A stretch of DNA of 64,000 nt from JAZDFC01 sp043808235 (GCA_043808235.1 JAZDFC010000070.1:62001-126000); one strand, 5' to 3'; numbered from the stretch's first letter, positions 8,894-16,699 are shown. A program made the numbers and translations. The notes: a model not told the origin generated them from the sequence alone.

Positions 8894-9238
8894 ATGAAAA
8901 ACGGTATTGAATATCAGGTAATTGATTGGCCGGATGTACCAAGAACCGAACACAAAGGCGAATCGGGTAAAGCTTACTGGCAGACAATCCAATTCGATGG
9001 CTTGAGAATTAGAATTGTCGAATATTCACCCGGGTATACAGCAGATCACTGGTGTCTGAAAGGTCATATCGTGCATTGTTTGGAGGGAGAGTTTGTTAGC
9101 GAATTGCAGAACGGCAATAAACAAATACTGAAAAAAGGCATGACATATATCGTGTCGGATGAATTAAGTTCTCATAAATCATCCACAGAGAATGGGGTAA
9201 GACTGATGATAATTGACGGCGATTTTTTGAAAATATAA
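8894..9238 (+). CDS. Small cupin-fold protein (DHCW-motif cupin family-like)
   Basis: The 114-residue cytoplasmic protein has a single cupin barrel. The sequence ADHWCLKGHIVHCLEGEF corresponds to cupin motif 1, with His residues that could bind a metal, and GMTYIVSDELSSHKS corresponds to motif 2. The D-H-W-C order resembles the short cupins named for a DHCW motif, although the last two residues are swapped here. No signal peptide is present. A GGGAGA ribosome binding site lies 8 nt before ATG 8894. Its neighbours are a broken methyltransferase and a PD40 gene, which give no clue to function. Fold assignment is confident; the catalytic or sensory role is unknown. Confidence 0.75.
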   Translation: MKNGIEYQVIDWPDVPRTEHKGESGKAYWQTIQFDGLRIRIVEYSPGYTADHWCLKGHIVHCLEGEFVSELQNGNKQILKKGMTYIVSDELSSHKSSTENGVRLMIIDGDFLKI

Positions 9239-9275
9239 ATTATGTGCCGGATAAAAAATAACCTCCAAAGGACTC

Positions 9276-9300
9276 CTTCGGAAAAAAGTCGAGACCGAAG
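9276..9300 (+). promoter_or_regulatory. Leader hairpin upstream of PD40 paralogue B
   Basis: CTTCGG (9276-9281) and CCGAAG (9295-9300) form a 6-bp stem with a purine-rich 13-nt loop. The stem, loop length and following GAA(A)TAA context match the hairpin at 476-500. The stem ends 38 nt before ATG 9339, compared with 43 nt at the earlier site. The similarity is seen directly; a shared regulatory role is inferred. Confidence 0.35.
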
Positions 9301-9338
9301 AAATAATACAAATATTCTAATATGACTGAAAATTCAAA

Positions 9339-10181
9339 ATGAAAAAAAGGATTCTTTTTACTTATCTGGTCTTATTATTAATCATAACACCGAATGCGCA
9401 GACGAAAGAGTTTCCGAAGCTTTCCGGTCCCTATCTTGGTCAAAAGCTGCCGGGGATGACACCGGAGATTTTTGCACCGGGTATTTTATCAACTAAAGAA
9501 GATGAATACGCCTTTGAGATAAATAAATCCGGTGATGAAATTCTTTTTATTCGCAAATCTAAAATAATGCTTGCTTCAAAAAATTCAGATGGCTCTTGGA
9601 CGGATCCATCTATCGCTTCCTTCTCGGGTAAATATATTGATGACGAACCCTGCTTTTCGCCTGACGGTAATAAAATATATTTTATGTCAAGACGCCCGGC
9701 TAAAGCTTCAAAAAACAATAGTAATCTTTGGGTAGTTGAAAAAAACAATGGCAAATGGGGCGAACCCAAAATTGTAAAATTGCCGGTTCTGTCCAAACCG
9801 CCTCACGCTCCTACAATCTCTTCAAAAAACTCTATCTATGATGATGGAATTTCAATTATTCAATTTAAAGATGGCAAATATTTAGAACCCAAAAGTATTA
9901 CCGGATTAAAAGGTATGTATCCGTTTATCGCTCCGGATGAAAGTTACATTATATATTCGGCAGGGTACTCGGCGAATAACGGCGCTGATTTATATATATC
10001 ATTCAAAAGGAAGAATGGAAATTGGAGTGAAGGTAAATCTCTTGGAAATGAAATAAACTCATCCCGGCATGAATCGAATCCGTTTTTATCACCCGACGGC
10101 AAATATCTTTTTTTCAGCAGGGGGTTTAATATATACTGGGTTTCGGCAAATGTTATTGAAGAACTGAGACCGGAAGAGTGA
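9339..10181 (+). CDS. Secreted PD40-type beta-propeller protein, paralogue B
   Basis: The 280-residue protein has a signal peptide (KKRILFTYLVLLLIITPNAQ). The mature start has KLSGPYLGQKLPGMTPEIF then APGILST, the signature shared with the genes at 6094 and 10210. Propeller blades carry PD40 motifs: PCFSPDGNKIYFMSRRP, PFIAPDESYIIYSAGYS and PFLSPDGKYLFFSRGFNIYW. The C-terminus VSANVIEELRPEE closely matches the ends of the other two paralogues. Paralogue C starts 28 bp downstream, so these two are probably co-transcribed. The role is probably extracytoplasmic binding; no catalytic residues are evident. Confidence 0.8.
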   Translation: MKKRILFTYLVLLLIITPNAQTKEFPKLSGPYLGQKLPGMTPEIFAPGILSTKEDEYAFEINKSGDEILFIRKSKIMLASKNSDGSWTDPSIASFSGKYIDDEPCFSPDGNKIYFMSRRPAKASKNNSNLWVVEKNNGKWGEPKIVKLPVLSKPPHAPTISSKNSIYDDGISIIQFKDGKYLEPKSITGLKGMYPFIAPDESYIIYSAGYSANNGADLYISFKRKNGNWSEGKSLGNEINSSRHESNPFLSPDGKYLFFSRGFNIYWVSANVIEELRPEE

Positions 10182-10209
10182 TACAATAAATTTAACAGGA
10201 AAAATTCAA

Positions 10210-11214
10210 ATGAAAAATCTAACTCTCTTTATTATCGCAATTTTTATTTTCGTATTAACGATGAATGCACAGCAGAAAGAGTTCTGCGAACTCACCGGTC
10301 CTTATCTTGGACAAAAGCTGTCGGGAGCCGCATCAGAACTCTTCGCGCCCGGAATCATTTCCAAAGGATTGGATGAAAACGGGATCGCGTTTATGCCCGA
10401 AGTAAAGGAATGCTATTGGACGATAATGTTTTCAAGATTTGAAACTATCGCCGCAAGCAGATTGGAAAACGGAAAGTGGACCGAACCTGAACTGGCACCG
10501 TTTGCGGGCATTTACTACGACGGATGGCCGGCAATACAACCCGACGGAAAACGGATGTTTTTCCACTCCTCCCGCCCGGTAAACGACAGCACTTCCGGCA
10601 TAAACGCTAAATATAACAGATTGTTCGTCGATAGAATCGGGAATAGCTGGAGTGAACCGATGATTGTCGGATCTCCTGTTAACGGAAGCGAAAATGCGAC
10701 ATGTCCCTCGGTAACCGACAAAGGAACACTATATTTTTCCAAACGATTCAGCGATGGCACTGAGAAAATTTGCAGATCGAAGCTGGTCGAAGGGAAATAT
10801 GCTGAACTGGAAATATTACCGGACTGTATTAATACTGGTAAAGATAATTTTCATGCATTTATCTCACCCGACGAAGACTATATCGTTATGCCGGCCTTCG
10901 GAAGAACCGATGCCATCGGAGGCGGCTGTAATTATTACGTTTCCTTTAAAGAGGGCGATAATAATTGGAGTGAGCTGATTAACCTAGGCGAAAAAGTTAA
11001 CTCGGCACTTTGCTGGGGTATCCCTTCAATCTCATGCGACGGGAAATACTTCTTCTTCCAGGTGATTAATCCCGGAAGAGAAACCTCGGAGCTCGACCGC
11101 CGGTACACTTTAAAAGATTTGATTGAAAAACAAATACATTACCCTGCCGCTAATTGCACGGATATCAATTGGATTAATGCCGAATTCATTAAAGAATTGA
11201 GACCGATTGAATAA
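10210..11214 (+). CDS. Secreted PD40-type beta-propeller protein, paralogue C
   Basis: At 334 residues this is the longest of the three paralogues. It has a signal peptide ending ...VLTMNAQ, then ELTGPYLGQKLSGAASELF and APGIISK. PD40-like strands include PAIQPDGKRMFFHSSRP, HAFISPDEDYIVMPAFG and PSISCDGKYFFFQVINPG. It ends WINAEFIKELRPIE, the same C-terminal pattern as the other two (W-x-(S/N)-A-x-x-I-x-E-L). The extra length lies mainly in an insertion near residues 295-320 (GRETSELDRRYTLKDLIEKQ). An AGGA lies upstream of ATG 10210. The cluster looks like local gene duplication followed by divergence. Confidence 0.8.
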   Translation: MKNLTLFIIAIFIFVLTMNAQQKEFCELTGPYLGQKLSGAASELFAPGIISKGLDENGIAFMPEVKECYWTIMFSRFETIAASRLENGKWTEPELAPFAGIYYDGWPAIQPDGKRMFFHSSRPVNDSTSGINAKYNRLFVDRIGNSWSEPMIVGSPVNGSENATCPSVTDKGTLYFSKRFSDGTEKICRSKLVEGKYAELEILPDCINTGKDNFHAFISPDEDYIVMPAFGRTDAIGGGCNYYVSFKEGDNNWSELINLGEKVNSALCWGIPSISCDGKYFFFQVINPGRETSELDRRYTLKDLIEKQIHYPAANCTDINWINAEFIKELRPIE

Positions 11215-11486
11215 ATCTTAGAATTCCATTTATTGTAAAAAAGTTTGAAAGACATATCATCGGTAGTGTAATAATTAGAGCACACCGTTATAATTACTCC
11301 GACACTAAAAATTTTTCACGACAGCCCGGGCAATTAAAATTTCGGTGTTTGTATCCCGTGATTATTCCGTTTTTACATTTATCGGGCTGTGTTCTCATCG
11401 TTTTATAATCTGATGAAATATTAATGCTGCTTAAGATATTTAATAAAAGATATTTTTATTTTGCTACGCGAATTTGAGAGGTGAAA

Positions 11487-12239
11487 ATGAAAGGAATTGT
11501 AATTCTTTTATCTGTCTGTTTTGGGATAATACTTCATGCTCAAAACCAAAATGATATATCAATTACTTATTTCGGCCATTCCTGCTTTTTAATTTCTACA
11601 TCGCGCGGGACTAATATTTTAACCGACCCGGTTGATAAATTCGGCTATCGCATACCAGGCAACATTATTATTGATCTGGTAACCGTGTCCCACAACCATG
11701 CCGATCACAATGCCGTTAATGCAGTGCCGGGGAAACCTAAAATTCTTTACGGGATTGATAAAAACGGGAAAGCGCCTTTTCAAAAATTTTTGCAGATGAA
11801 TGAAGCATTCAAAGATGTTCAAATAAGCAATGTATCATCAAATCATTTTCCGCCGGCGCACAGCCCGGAGCTCAATTCGATTTTTGTTTTTGAATTCGAC
11901 AGCATCAGAATTGCGCACATGGGAGATATCGGTCTTGAATTAACAGAAGAGCAAATTAAAAAAATGGGAACCATAGATATACTCATGATTCCTGTAGGAG
12001 GGGAATACACGGTATCGCTCGGAGACGCGGACAAAATAATTAAACAGATGAAACCTCAAATAGCGGTAATCCCGATGCACTACAAAACCGAATCAACCGG
12101 ATTTCTTAAATATACAGTCGACGATTTCATCAGAGATAAAGCAGACTTTGTCGAGTTTTGCGGGAACACATATAAACCCTTTTCGAATAAAAAAAGTACC
12201 GGTGTGAAATATGTCGTACTGAAAATCGATCGCCGATAA
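11487..12239 (+). CDS. Secreted metallo-beta-lactamase-fold hydrolase (UlaG/COG2220-like)
   Basis: ATG 11487 is chosen over GTG 11481 because GAGAGG lies a normal distance before it and the GTG overlaps that site. The 250-residue protein has a signal peptide (KGIVILLSVCFGIILHAQ). Metal-binding motifs are intact: HNHADH (H69, H71, D73, H74), D147 in HMGDIG and H198 in PMHYKT. The opening strand ISITYFGHSCFLI and the ITDP-like NILTDPVDKFG are typical of the UPF0173/UlaG group. These enzymes hydrolyse lactones, phosphodiesters or similar bonds; the substrate is unknown. Export to the periplasm sets it apart from the cytoplasmic lactonases. Confidence 0.85.
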   Translation: MKGIVILLSVCFGIILHAQNQNDISITYFGHSCFLISTSRGTNILTDPVDKFGYRIPGNIIIDLVTVSHNHADHNAVNAVPGKPKILYGIDKNGKAPFQKFLQMNEAFKDVQISNVSSNHFPPAHSPELNSIFVFEFDSIRIAHMGDIGLELTEEQIKKMGTIDILMIPVGGEYTVSLGDADKIIKQMKPQIAVIPMHYKTESTGFLKYTVDDFIRDKADFVEFCGNTYKPFSNKKSTGVKYVVLKIDRR

Positions 12240-12384
12240 TTACGGATACCCCGTTGATTGCGCGGTGCCGGCGTCAAATTATATAAATTGTTCACGGGAT
12301 ATTCCGTATTTTTGTGCTGTTAAATTTTTTAATATAACATCAAATGGTTTTTTTTAAGATTCATATTATAATCAGGAGTGATAA

Positions 12385-12582
12385 ATGAAAATCAAATATT
12401 TTATTTTCGGCTGTTTTCTGAGTGCGGTAATGAATATCTATGCGCAGAGCGAAAAAATTACGGATGGTTTACCGGAAAAGGGCGATTGGAATTTTAATCC
12501 TAAGAAATTATGGGAGATCGAAAAAGCCGGGGATGAGGCATTCGGAAATGCAGGCGCCACCATATTGTATGTTAGTCTTTGA
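12385..12582 (+). pseudogene. Truncated secreted protein, 5' fragment
   Basis: A good start (AGGAG ahead of ATG 12385) and a clear signal peptide (KIKYFIFGCFLSAVMNIYAQ) open this frame. After about 58 codons it runs into transposase sequence in another frame and stops at 12580-12582. The native part (EKITDGLPEKGDWNFNPKKL) is not a family I recognise. The simplest reading is a secreted-protein gene cut by an IS4-like element whose 5' part was later lost. Confidence 0.6.
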
Positions 12583-13183
12583 CAGAGCTTATAATTACTA
12601 TCTTCAATTTGCGAAATGGACAGAAAACAAGATATATTTTGTAACAAGGCAAAAGACGATTGCAGTATGCGAGGTAGAAGAAACGATAATGAAAAAGGAG
12701 GCGGAGAACTGGGGATTTGGAGTAAATAAGGTAGAAATAATAGAAGTAACATATAAAGAGAACAAGGCGGAAAAGAAACTAAAATTACGGAGGATATATT
12801 ATAATGATGAGAGAAATCGGCAATACGTATTTATGACAAATAATTTGGAAATAACAGATGAAGAAGTAGCGTTCATTTACAAGAAGCAGTGGCAAATAGA
12901 ATTGTTATTCAAAAAGATGAAACAAAATTTTCAATTGCATTACTTTTACGGAGAAAATGAGAATGCAATAAGGACGCAAGTATAGTGCACTTTAATAGCT
13001 CAACTTTTGATGACTGTAATACAAAAGATGGCAAATGTAAAAAAAGCCTTTTCAACGGTAGCAACATTGATTCGGATACACTTAGTAAGTTTACTTGATT
13101 TGTTTGAAATGCTAAGAAATGTTAAGCGAACATATACAAAGAATATAAATAATAACTTACAACCAAATCTATTTCCCACATAA
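12563..13183 (+). pseudogene. IS4-like DDE transposase remnant
   Basis: From about 12569 the frame reads MLVFDRAYNYYLQF, then YFVTRQK and EVAFIYKKQWQIELLFKKMK, followed by ENAIRTQV. These match the second Asp region and the YREK-like box (Y-x2-x-W-x-I-E) of IS4/IS5-group transposases. At 12983-12985 a TAG interrupts the frame where relatives usually have Trp (I-W-C). The same frame then continues with CTLIAQLLMTVIQKM and HLVSLLDLFEMLRNV to TAA 13181-13183. The N-terminal half with the first catalytic Asp is missing and no terminal inverted repeats could be assigned. The element is therefore dead. Confidence 0.85.
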
Positions 13184-13262
13184 AATGAAAGAGAGGGTGA
13201 CTTTGGATTTCTCGAAAATAAATCAAAAAGTAAATATTTCCATTAAATCAAAATTTTAGTCG

Positions 13263-13445
13263 GTCGATAGTGAAAAATTTTATAAAAATCATTATAAACT
13301 TCATTGGAGAGATTTCCCGAACACAAATAAAGTTGCGGAGAAAAACATATTACTGCCGATTTATAGCGAATTATCGGATGAAAATGTACAGTATATCATC
13401 GAGTCAATTAATTCGAAAACACAACAATGTTATAGCAAAATATAA
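13263..13445 (+). pseudogene. DegT/DnrJ/EryC1 aminotransferase, C-terminal fragment
   Basis: The frame using codons from 13263 reads FYKNHYKLHWRDFPN, TNKVAEKNILLPIYSEL, then SDENVQYIIESIN, ending at TAA 13443-13445. The pattern FPN..k.A...LLPIY.eLsde....i..sI is the usual C-terminal end of DegT-type PLP-dependent sugar aminotransferases. It is closed upstream by TAG at 13257-13259 and has no start codon, so only about 60 codons of a 370-400-codon gene survive, next to the transposase remnant. A different frame over the same bases gives a 62-residue GTG ORF that I consider spurious. Confidence 0.65.
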
Positions 13446-13620
13446 TTTTTTCAGATAGAAATATTGCTTAGCTATCAAGGCTTACCCCGATTTATCGGAG
13501 TACCATTCCGTGACAGAATTATTACAAAATAATATTTGCTAAAAAGTTACGGTTTGGACCCTGACTTCCCGGAGAATATTTTTTATGAATTTCCGCAAAT
13601 CAAGAATTTGGACAACGTGG

Positions 13621-13669
13621 AAAACCCAACTTTTAGTTGGTAAGACTCGCGCTCGAAAAGTTGGGTTTT
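13621..13669. repeat. AAAACCCAACTTTT hairpin repeat, best copy
   Basis: AAAACCCAACTTTT (13621-13634) and its exact complement AAAAGTTGGGTTTT (13656-13669) form a 14-bp stem with a 21-nt loop, followed by TTCTCAT. Related, less perfect versions occur at 14581-14595, 14949-14999 and 16645-16699. The T-rich right arm could also act as a terminator, but recurrence near unrelated remnants suggests a dispersed element. Confidence 0.6.
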
Positions 13670-13705
13670 TTCTCATTCATAGTCAAAAATTTTCAAGAGG
13701 CAGCA

Positions 13706-13963
13706 ATGCTCAAAAAATTTATTCTCGATCCGCTGCTTGGCAGATTATATGGGTTCAGTATTTTTTTCACAATTTTGTTGTTAACAAAGTTATTTGTCTT
13801 TACTATTGAAATTGATTACCTATTTATGGTCGACATCGGAGACATATTATTATCCTCAATCGGGTTTCTGCTGATGTTTTTGATACGGCTATTGAGCAAT
13901 TTTAAAATGAACAAACAGAAGGAAATTATTCAACAAGAGAACTTGCTGAATCAAGTTGAATAA
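13706..13963 (+). CDS. Small membrane protein of unknown function
   Basis: ATG 13706 with AAGAGG five bases upstream gives an 85-residue protein. It has two predicted transmembrane segments, about residues 13-33 (GFSIFFTILLLTKLFVF) and 45-62 (ILLSSIGFLLMFLIRLL), and a charged tail (NFKMNKQKEIIQQEN). A frame open further upstream to 13637 runs through the hairpin repeat and is not believable as coding. A decayed second copy of the C-terminal half lies at 16442-16534. No family is recognised. It sits in an otherwise degenerate region, and whether it is expressed is unclear. Confidence 0.5.
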   Translation: MLKKFILDPLLGRLYGFSIFFTILLLTKLFVFTIEIDYLFMVDIGDILLSSIGFLLMFLIRLLSNFKMNKQKEIIQQENLLNQVE

Positions 13964-14086
13964 AAATAGGCAGTATCAAAAATCCGTTAACCAATTTATT
14001 GTGAGTATATATCACTGCTTGAAAATGAGAGACGCTTTATATAACTTTTACATGGAAATTAGAGAAAAGAAAAAGTACGAAGAATT

Positions 14087-14305
14087 ATGCAAACAAGAAG
14101 CAAAAAACAAAAAATAAAAGAAACGGAGATTATTTACCGTAATGATAAACCTGTTTCCATAATATTAGATATCGATAGATACAAGAATATGCTTGAAAGG
14201 CTTGATGATATTGAGGATCTGGAGTATATCAACCAGATAAAAAAGAAAAATTTATCATTCCGAAAATGTGGTGAATTTTTATCGGAATATAATCCGAATG
14301 TATGA
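14087..14305 (+). CDS. Phd/YefM-RelB-like antitoxin (short)
   Basis: The 72-residue protein carries the central pattern of Phd/YefM-type antitoxins: IIYRNDKPVSIILDIDRYKN (residues 15-34), then an acidic/leucine helix (MLERLDDIEDLEYI) and a C-terminal toxin-binding tail. The N-terminal DNA-binding part is shorter than usual for the family. Its stop overlaps the toxin start by 8 nt (ATGTATGA at 14298-14305), the classic arrangement of a type II toxin-antitoxin operon. The partner toxin is frameshifted, so this is probably an orphaned antitoxin. It would normally bind RelE/ParE-type toxin and autoregulate its promoter. Confidence 0.6.
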   Translation: MQTRSKKQKIKETEIIYRNDKPVSIILDIDRYKNMLERLDDIEDLEYINQIKKKNLSFRKCGEFLSEYNPNV

Positions 14306-14551
14306 ATTATTTATTGAACGTTCGGCTGAAAAGGATTTACGTAAACTTTCATCTGAAAATTTTAATAACATTTCGAGTAAAATAAAAAATCTCTCCTCTA
14401 ATCCTTATCCAACCGGTTGCAAAAAATAAGAAGTCCGGGCAATTATTGGCGAATAAGGATCGGTAATCAAAGAATAATTTATGAAATTCTTGAAAAAGAA
14501 AAAGTCATCCGCATCTATAAAATTAAAAATAGAAAAGAAGCGTATCGGTAA
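14298..14551 (+). pseudogene. RelE/ParE-family toxin, frameshifted
   Basis: The frame from ATG 14298 reads MYELFIERSAEKDLRKLS through NPYPTGCKK and stops at a TAA directly after an A6 run (near 14430). In the next frame the protein continues RSPGNYWRIRIGNQRIIYEI, then EKEKVIRIYKIKNRKEAYR, ending at TAA 14549-14551. Restoring one base after the A-run would give 'GCKKLRSPGNYWRIRIG', a standard RelE core. The conserved Arg and Tyr positions of the mRNA-interferase fold (WRIRIG, RIIYEI, R-K-E-A-Y) are all present, so inactivation looks recent or could be a homopolymer sequencing error. Confidence 0.72.
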
Positions 14552-14735
14552 AGCGAGAATCACTACGTTTTATAAGCTTTGAAAAACCCAACTTTCTTCG
14601 GCAGTCATTTTTTGCCCCGCTTCATCGGGGTCACTGTACTATACAGTTGTAGTTCTGTCCTGGTAGGACCATGACTGCCAAGAAAGGATTTACGATTTCC
14701 GATTAACGATATTTGATCTGAGACTTACGAAAAAA

Positions 14736-14816
14736 TCAAAAATTCTAAATCGATAACCTGTCCCGTGAAATGTATTTATATTTCATGGGATCAAAAATCC
14801 TAAATCGATAACCTGT
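14736..14816. repeat. Direct repeat pair flanking a hairpin
   Basis: TCAAAAATTCTAAATCGATA (14736-14755, then ACCTG) recurs at 14791-14816 with one change (TCAAAAATCC...). Between them TCCCGTGAAAT (14761-14771) and ATTTCATGGGA (14780-14790) form a stem with one G-T wobble. A third, more diverged copy (AAAATTCCTAAATCGTTAAT) lies near 16582. Confidence 0.6.
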
Positions 14817-14948
14817 ACTTGCCCGGCGAAAGACGGGTTCTTAAATCATTTTTATGAAACCCAAATTTTTTGACAGTAATAAATCATTTTATAATTGTAC
14901 TATTTGCATCTGTCATGGCGGTATCATGGCAGCTGCCAAGAAAAAGTG

Positions 14949-14999
14949 AAAAACCCAAATTTTTGTTAGTGAGACTTCCACTCGAAAAGTGGGTGATTT
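14949..14999. repeat. Degenerate copy of the AAAACCCAACTTTT repeat
   Basis: Left arm AAAAACCCAAATTTTT and right arm AAAAGTGGGTGATTTT surround GTTAGTGAGACTTCCACTCG. The loop text (GAGACT..CACTCG) matches that of the copy at 13621-13669 (AAGACTCGCGCTCG), so the similarity is not only in the palindromic arms. Confidence 0.5.
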
Positions 15000-15098
15000 T
15001 GCACATTCAATTCAGAGATACAAGAAATTACCCAAAAGGATAAAATGGATATTCCCAGCAAAATCGATTTGCACGGATGAACAATAATTCATATATTC

Positions 15099-15115
15099 GT
15101 TCATTGATAATGAAC
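15099..15115. promoter_or_regulatory. Short inverted repeat before the ATPase gene
   Basis: GTTCATT (15099-15105) and AATGAAC (15109-15115) form a perfect 7-bp dyad with a 3-nt centre, ending 10 nt before ATG 15126. It could be an operator or a chance dyad in AT-rich DNA. Confidence 0.25.
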
Positions 15116-15125
15116 AATATTTATA

Positions 15126-16391
15126 ATGTTAGCTAAAGAGCAATTAAAACAGATACTTATTGAGCAGAAAGAGGCTTTACTTAAAAAGCCTTACGGAATT
15201 GAACGAGAACAAATCCTGAGTATTCCCGAATACAAGAAAATACCTCATGTTATTGTAATTACCGGTTTGAGAAGGGTGGGGAAATCCACTTTTCTACGGC
15301 AGATTATTAGCAAGTATTATTCCGATAGCGATTTCTATTACGTTAGTTTTGAAGACGAACGCTTATTTAATTTCAAAGCGGAAAATTTCAATGAAATATA
15401 CGAAACTCTCGTTGAACTGTACGGAGAACAAAAGACGTTTTTTCTTGATGAAATTCAGAATATCCCGGCATTTGAAAATTTTATAAGAAGATTTTACGAC
15501 GCAGGTTTTAAGTTTTATATAACCGGTTCGAATGCCAATTTGTTAAGCAAAGAAATAGGTACAAAATTAACCGGCAGACATGTTGATTTACTCATTCCTC
15601 CGTTTACTTTTTACGAATATCTGTTATTTAATAATGTTACCATTAATAATGAAATGTTTTATAAAACAGAATCTAAAGCCATAGTAAAGAAATTATTTGA
15701 TGAATACCTTACCAATGGCGGAATGCCGGAATTTTTACAATTTAAAGAACCGGAAATTTTACGAAGAATTTATGAGGATATCGTAATTAAAGATATTGCT
15801 GTGCGATACGGAATAGTAAATCTATTTGAGATGAGGGAGCTATACCAATATTTGATAACGAATTTTGGTAATAGATTCAGCTTCACAAGAGTAAAAAAGA
15901 TAGTCGGATTAGGAAGCGTAAATACAGTAAAGAATTATTTGCATTTTCTAACTGAAACTTATTTTGTCTCATTAGTTAATAAATTTGAATACAGCCTAAA
16001 AAAGCAAATAGCTAACGAAAAAAAATTATATGTTATTGATAACGGATTTATTCAGAGAATTTCAACTAAATTGAATAAAGACAAAGGATGGCTGCTTGAA
16101 AATCTGGTCTTTAACAAACTTAATAGAACAGACACAATTTTTTATTTTAGTGTCTTAAATGCCGAATGTGATTTTATCGTGCAATCCGGCAAAGAAATTA
16201 AGCAGGTAATTCAAGTATGCTGGGAGCTGACAAAGGAAAACGAAAAGAGAGAATTAAAAGGATTACTTGAGGCGATAAAATATTTCAAAATGAATTCCGG
16301 TTTGATTCTTACTTCCGACCAGGAAAATGAAATGATAATTGAGGATAAAAAAATTATTATTAAACCTGTTTGGAAGTGGCTTCTCCAATGA
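15126..16391 (+). CDS. AAA_14/DUF4143 ATPase
   Basis: The 421-residue protein has a P-loop GLRRVGKST (residues 47-55, K53), a Walker B TFFLDEIQN (D108, E109) and a sensor-like ITGSNANLLS. The C-terminal DUF4143 part includes GWLLENLVFNKLNR, AECDFIVQSGKEIKQVIQVC and the final GLILTSDQENE segment, a degenerate PD-(D/E)xK-like fold (E-x-D-F-I-V-x-x-G). This family is very common in Bacteroidota and archaea, often in several copies near mobile or toxin-antitoxin genes, and its cellular role is not established. Here it is intact, flanked on both sides by decayed repeats, consistent with a mobile or selfish habit. Possible roles are inference only. Confidence 0.88.
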   Translation: MLAKEQLKQILIEQKEALLKKPYGIEREQILSIPEYKKIPHVIVITGLRRVGKSTFLRQIISKYYSDSDFYYVSFEDERLFNFKAENFNEIYETLVELYGEQKTFFLDEIQNIPAFENFIRRFYDAGFKFYITGSNANLLSKEIGTKLTGRHVDLLIPPFTFYEYLLFNNVTINNEMFYKTESKAIVKKLFDEYLTNGGMPEFLQFKEPEILRRIYEDIVIKDIAVRYGIVNLFEMRELYQYLITNFGNRFSFTRVKKIVGLGSVNTVKNYLHFLTETYFVSLVNKFEYSLKKQIANEKKLYVIDNGFIQRISTKLNKDKGWLLENLVFNKLNRTDTIFYFSVLNAECDFIVQSGKEIKQVIQVCWELTKENEKRELKGLLEAIKYFKMNSGLILTSDQENEMIIEDKKIIIKPVWKWLLQ

Positions 16392-16441
16392 TCCTTATTG
16401 AATAATTTTCCTTAGCGTTACGATTGGATAGGACGGTTAAA

Positions 16442-16534
16442 TCCTTATTTGGATTTGTGCTTACGTTTTTGATACGGCTGCTCGGCAATTTTGAGATGAA
16501 ACGACAACCAGAAATTATAAAACCGGAGAGCTAG
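16442..16534 (+). pseudogene. Second, decayed copy of the small membrane-protein tail
   Basis: The frame reads SLFGFVLTFLIRLLGNFEMK then RQPEIIKPES and TAG (16532-16534). It aligns with the C-terminal half of the 85-residue membrane protein at 13706 (SSIGFLLMFLIRLLSNFKMN, KQKEIIQQEN). The N-terminal half is missing. Both copies are followed or flanked by the AAAACCCAAC-type repeat, suggesting that a whole segment was duplicated. Confidence 0.6.
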
Positions 16535-16580
16535 CTAAAAAAATTGGTTGATGGCTGATATTGCCTGCTATGAAAAAAAT

Positions 16581-16699
16581 CAAAATTCCTAAATCGTTAA
16601 TCCTTGCATGCCTTTTGGCAGACGGGTCTTTAAATCATCTTTGAAAAATACAGCTTTTTTCGGGTGGGTTTTCCACTGAAAAGTTGGGTTTTTTCTCAT
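16581..16699. repeat. Repeat block: third direct-repeat copy plus hairpin-repeat copy
   Basis: AAAATTCCTAAATCGTTAAT (from 16582) followed by GACGGGTCTTTAAATCATCT (16621-16640) parallels the blocks near 14791 and 14834 (GACGGGTTCTTAAATCATTT). Immediately after comes a hairpin-repeat copy whose right arm AAAAGTTGGGTTTTTTCTCAT is identical to that at 13656-13676. The left arm (GAAAAATACAGCTTTTTT) is degenerate. Confidence 0.55.

Larger units (their letters stand above)
14552..15125. other. Non-coding repeat-rich spacer
   Basis: No gene was found in this 574-base stretch. It contains a half copy of the AAAACCCAACTTT repeat at 14581-14595. A GGCAGTCA/TGACTGCC pair (about 14601-14680) encloses a smaller CCCCG...CGGGG hairpin. 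A near-perfect direct repeat and a further degenerate AAACCCAAATTTTT copy are listed separately. The texture (AT-rich, many short palindromes) suggests accumulated mobile or REP-like debris. Confidence 0.5.

Noticed and set aside
11215..11486. ACAGCCCG/CGGGCTGT arms about 60 bp apart before the MBL-fold gene
   Set aside because: Short arms with a long spacer and no conserved riboswitch elements; likely chance.
13270..13458. 62-residue GTG ORF
   Set aside because: Another frame of the same bases gives a clear DegT C-terminal sequence, so this one is accidental.
13585..13809. Open frame running through the AAAACCC hairpin
   Set aside because: Composition is unlike a protein, it overlaps a repeat and the better membrane-protein frame at 13706.
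14552..15125. Possible CRISPR-like array because of repeated TAAATCGATAACCTG units
   Set aside because: Only two or three unequal copies, no regular spacers and no cas genes in the window.
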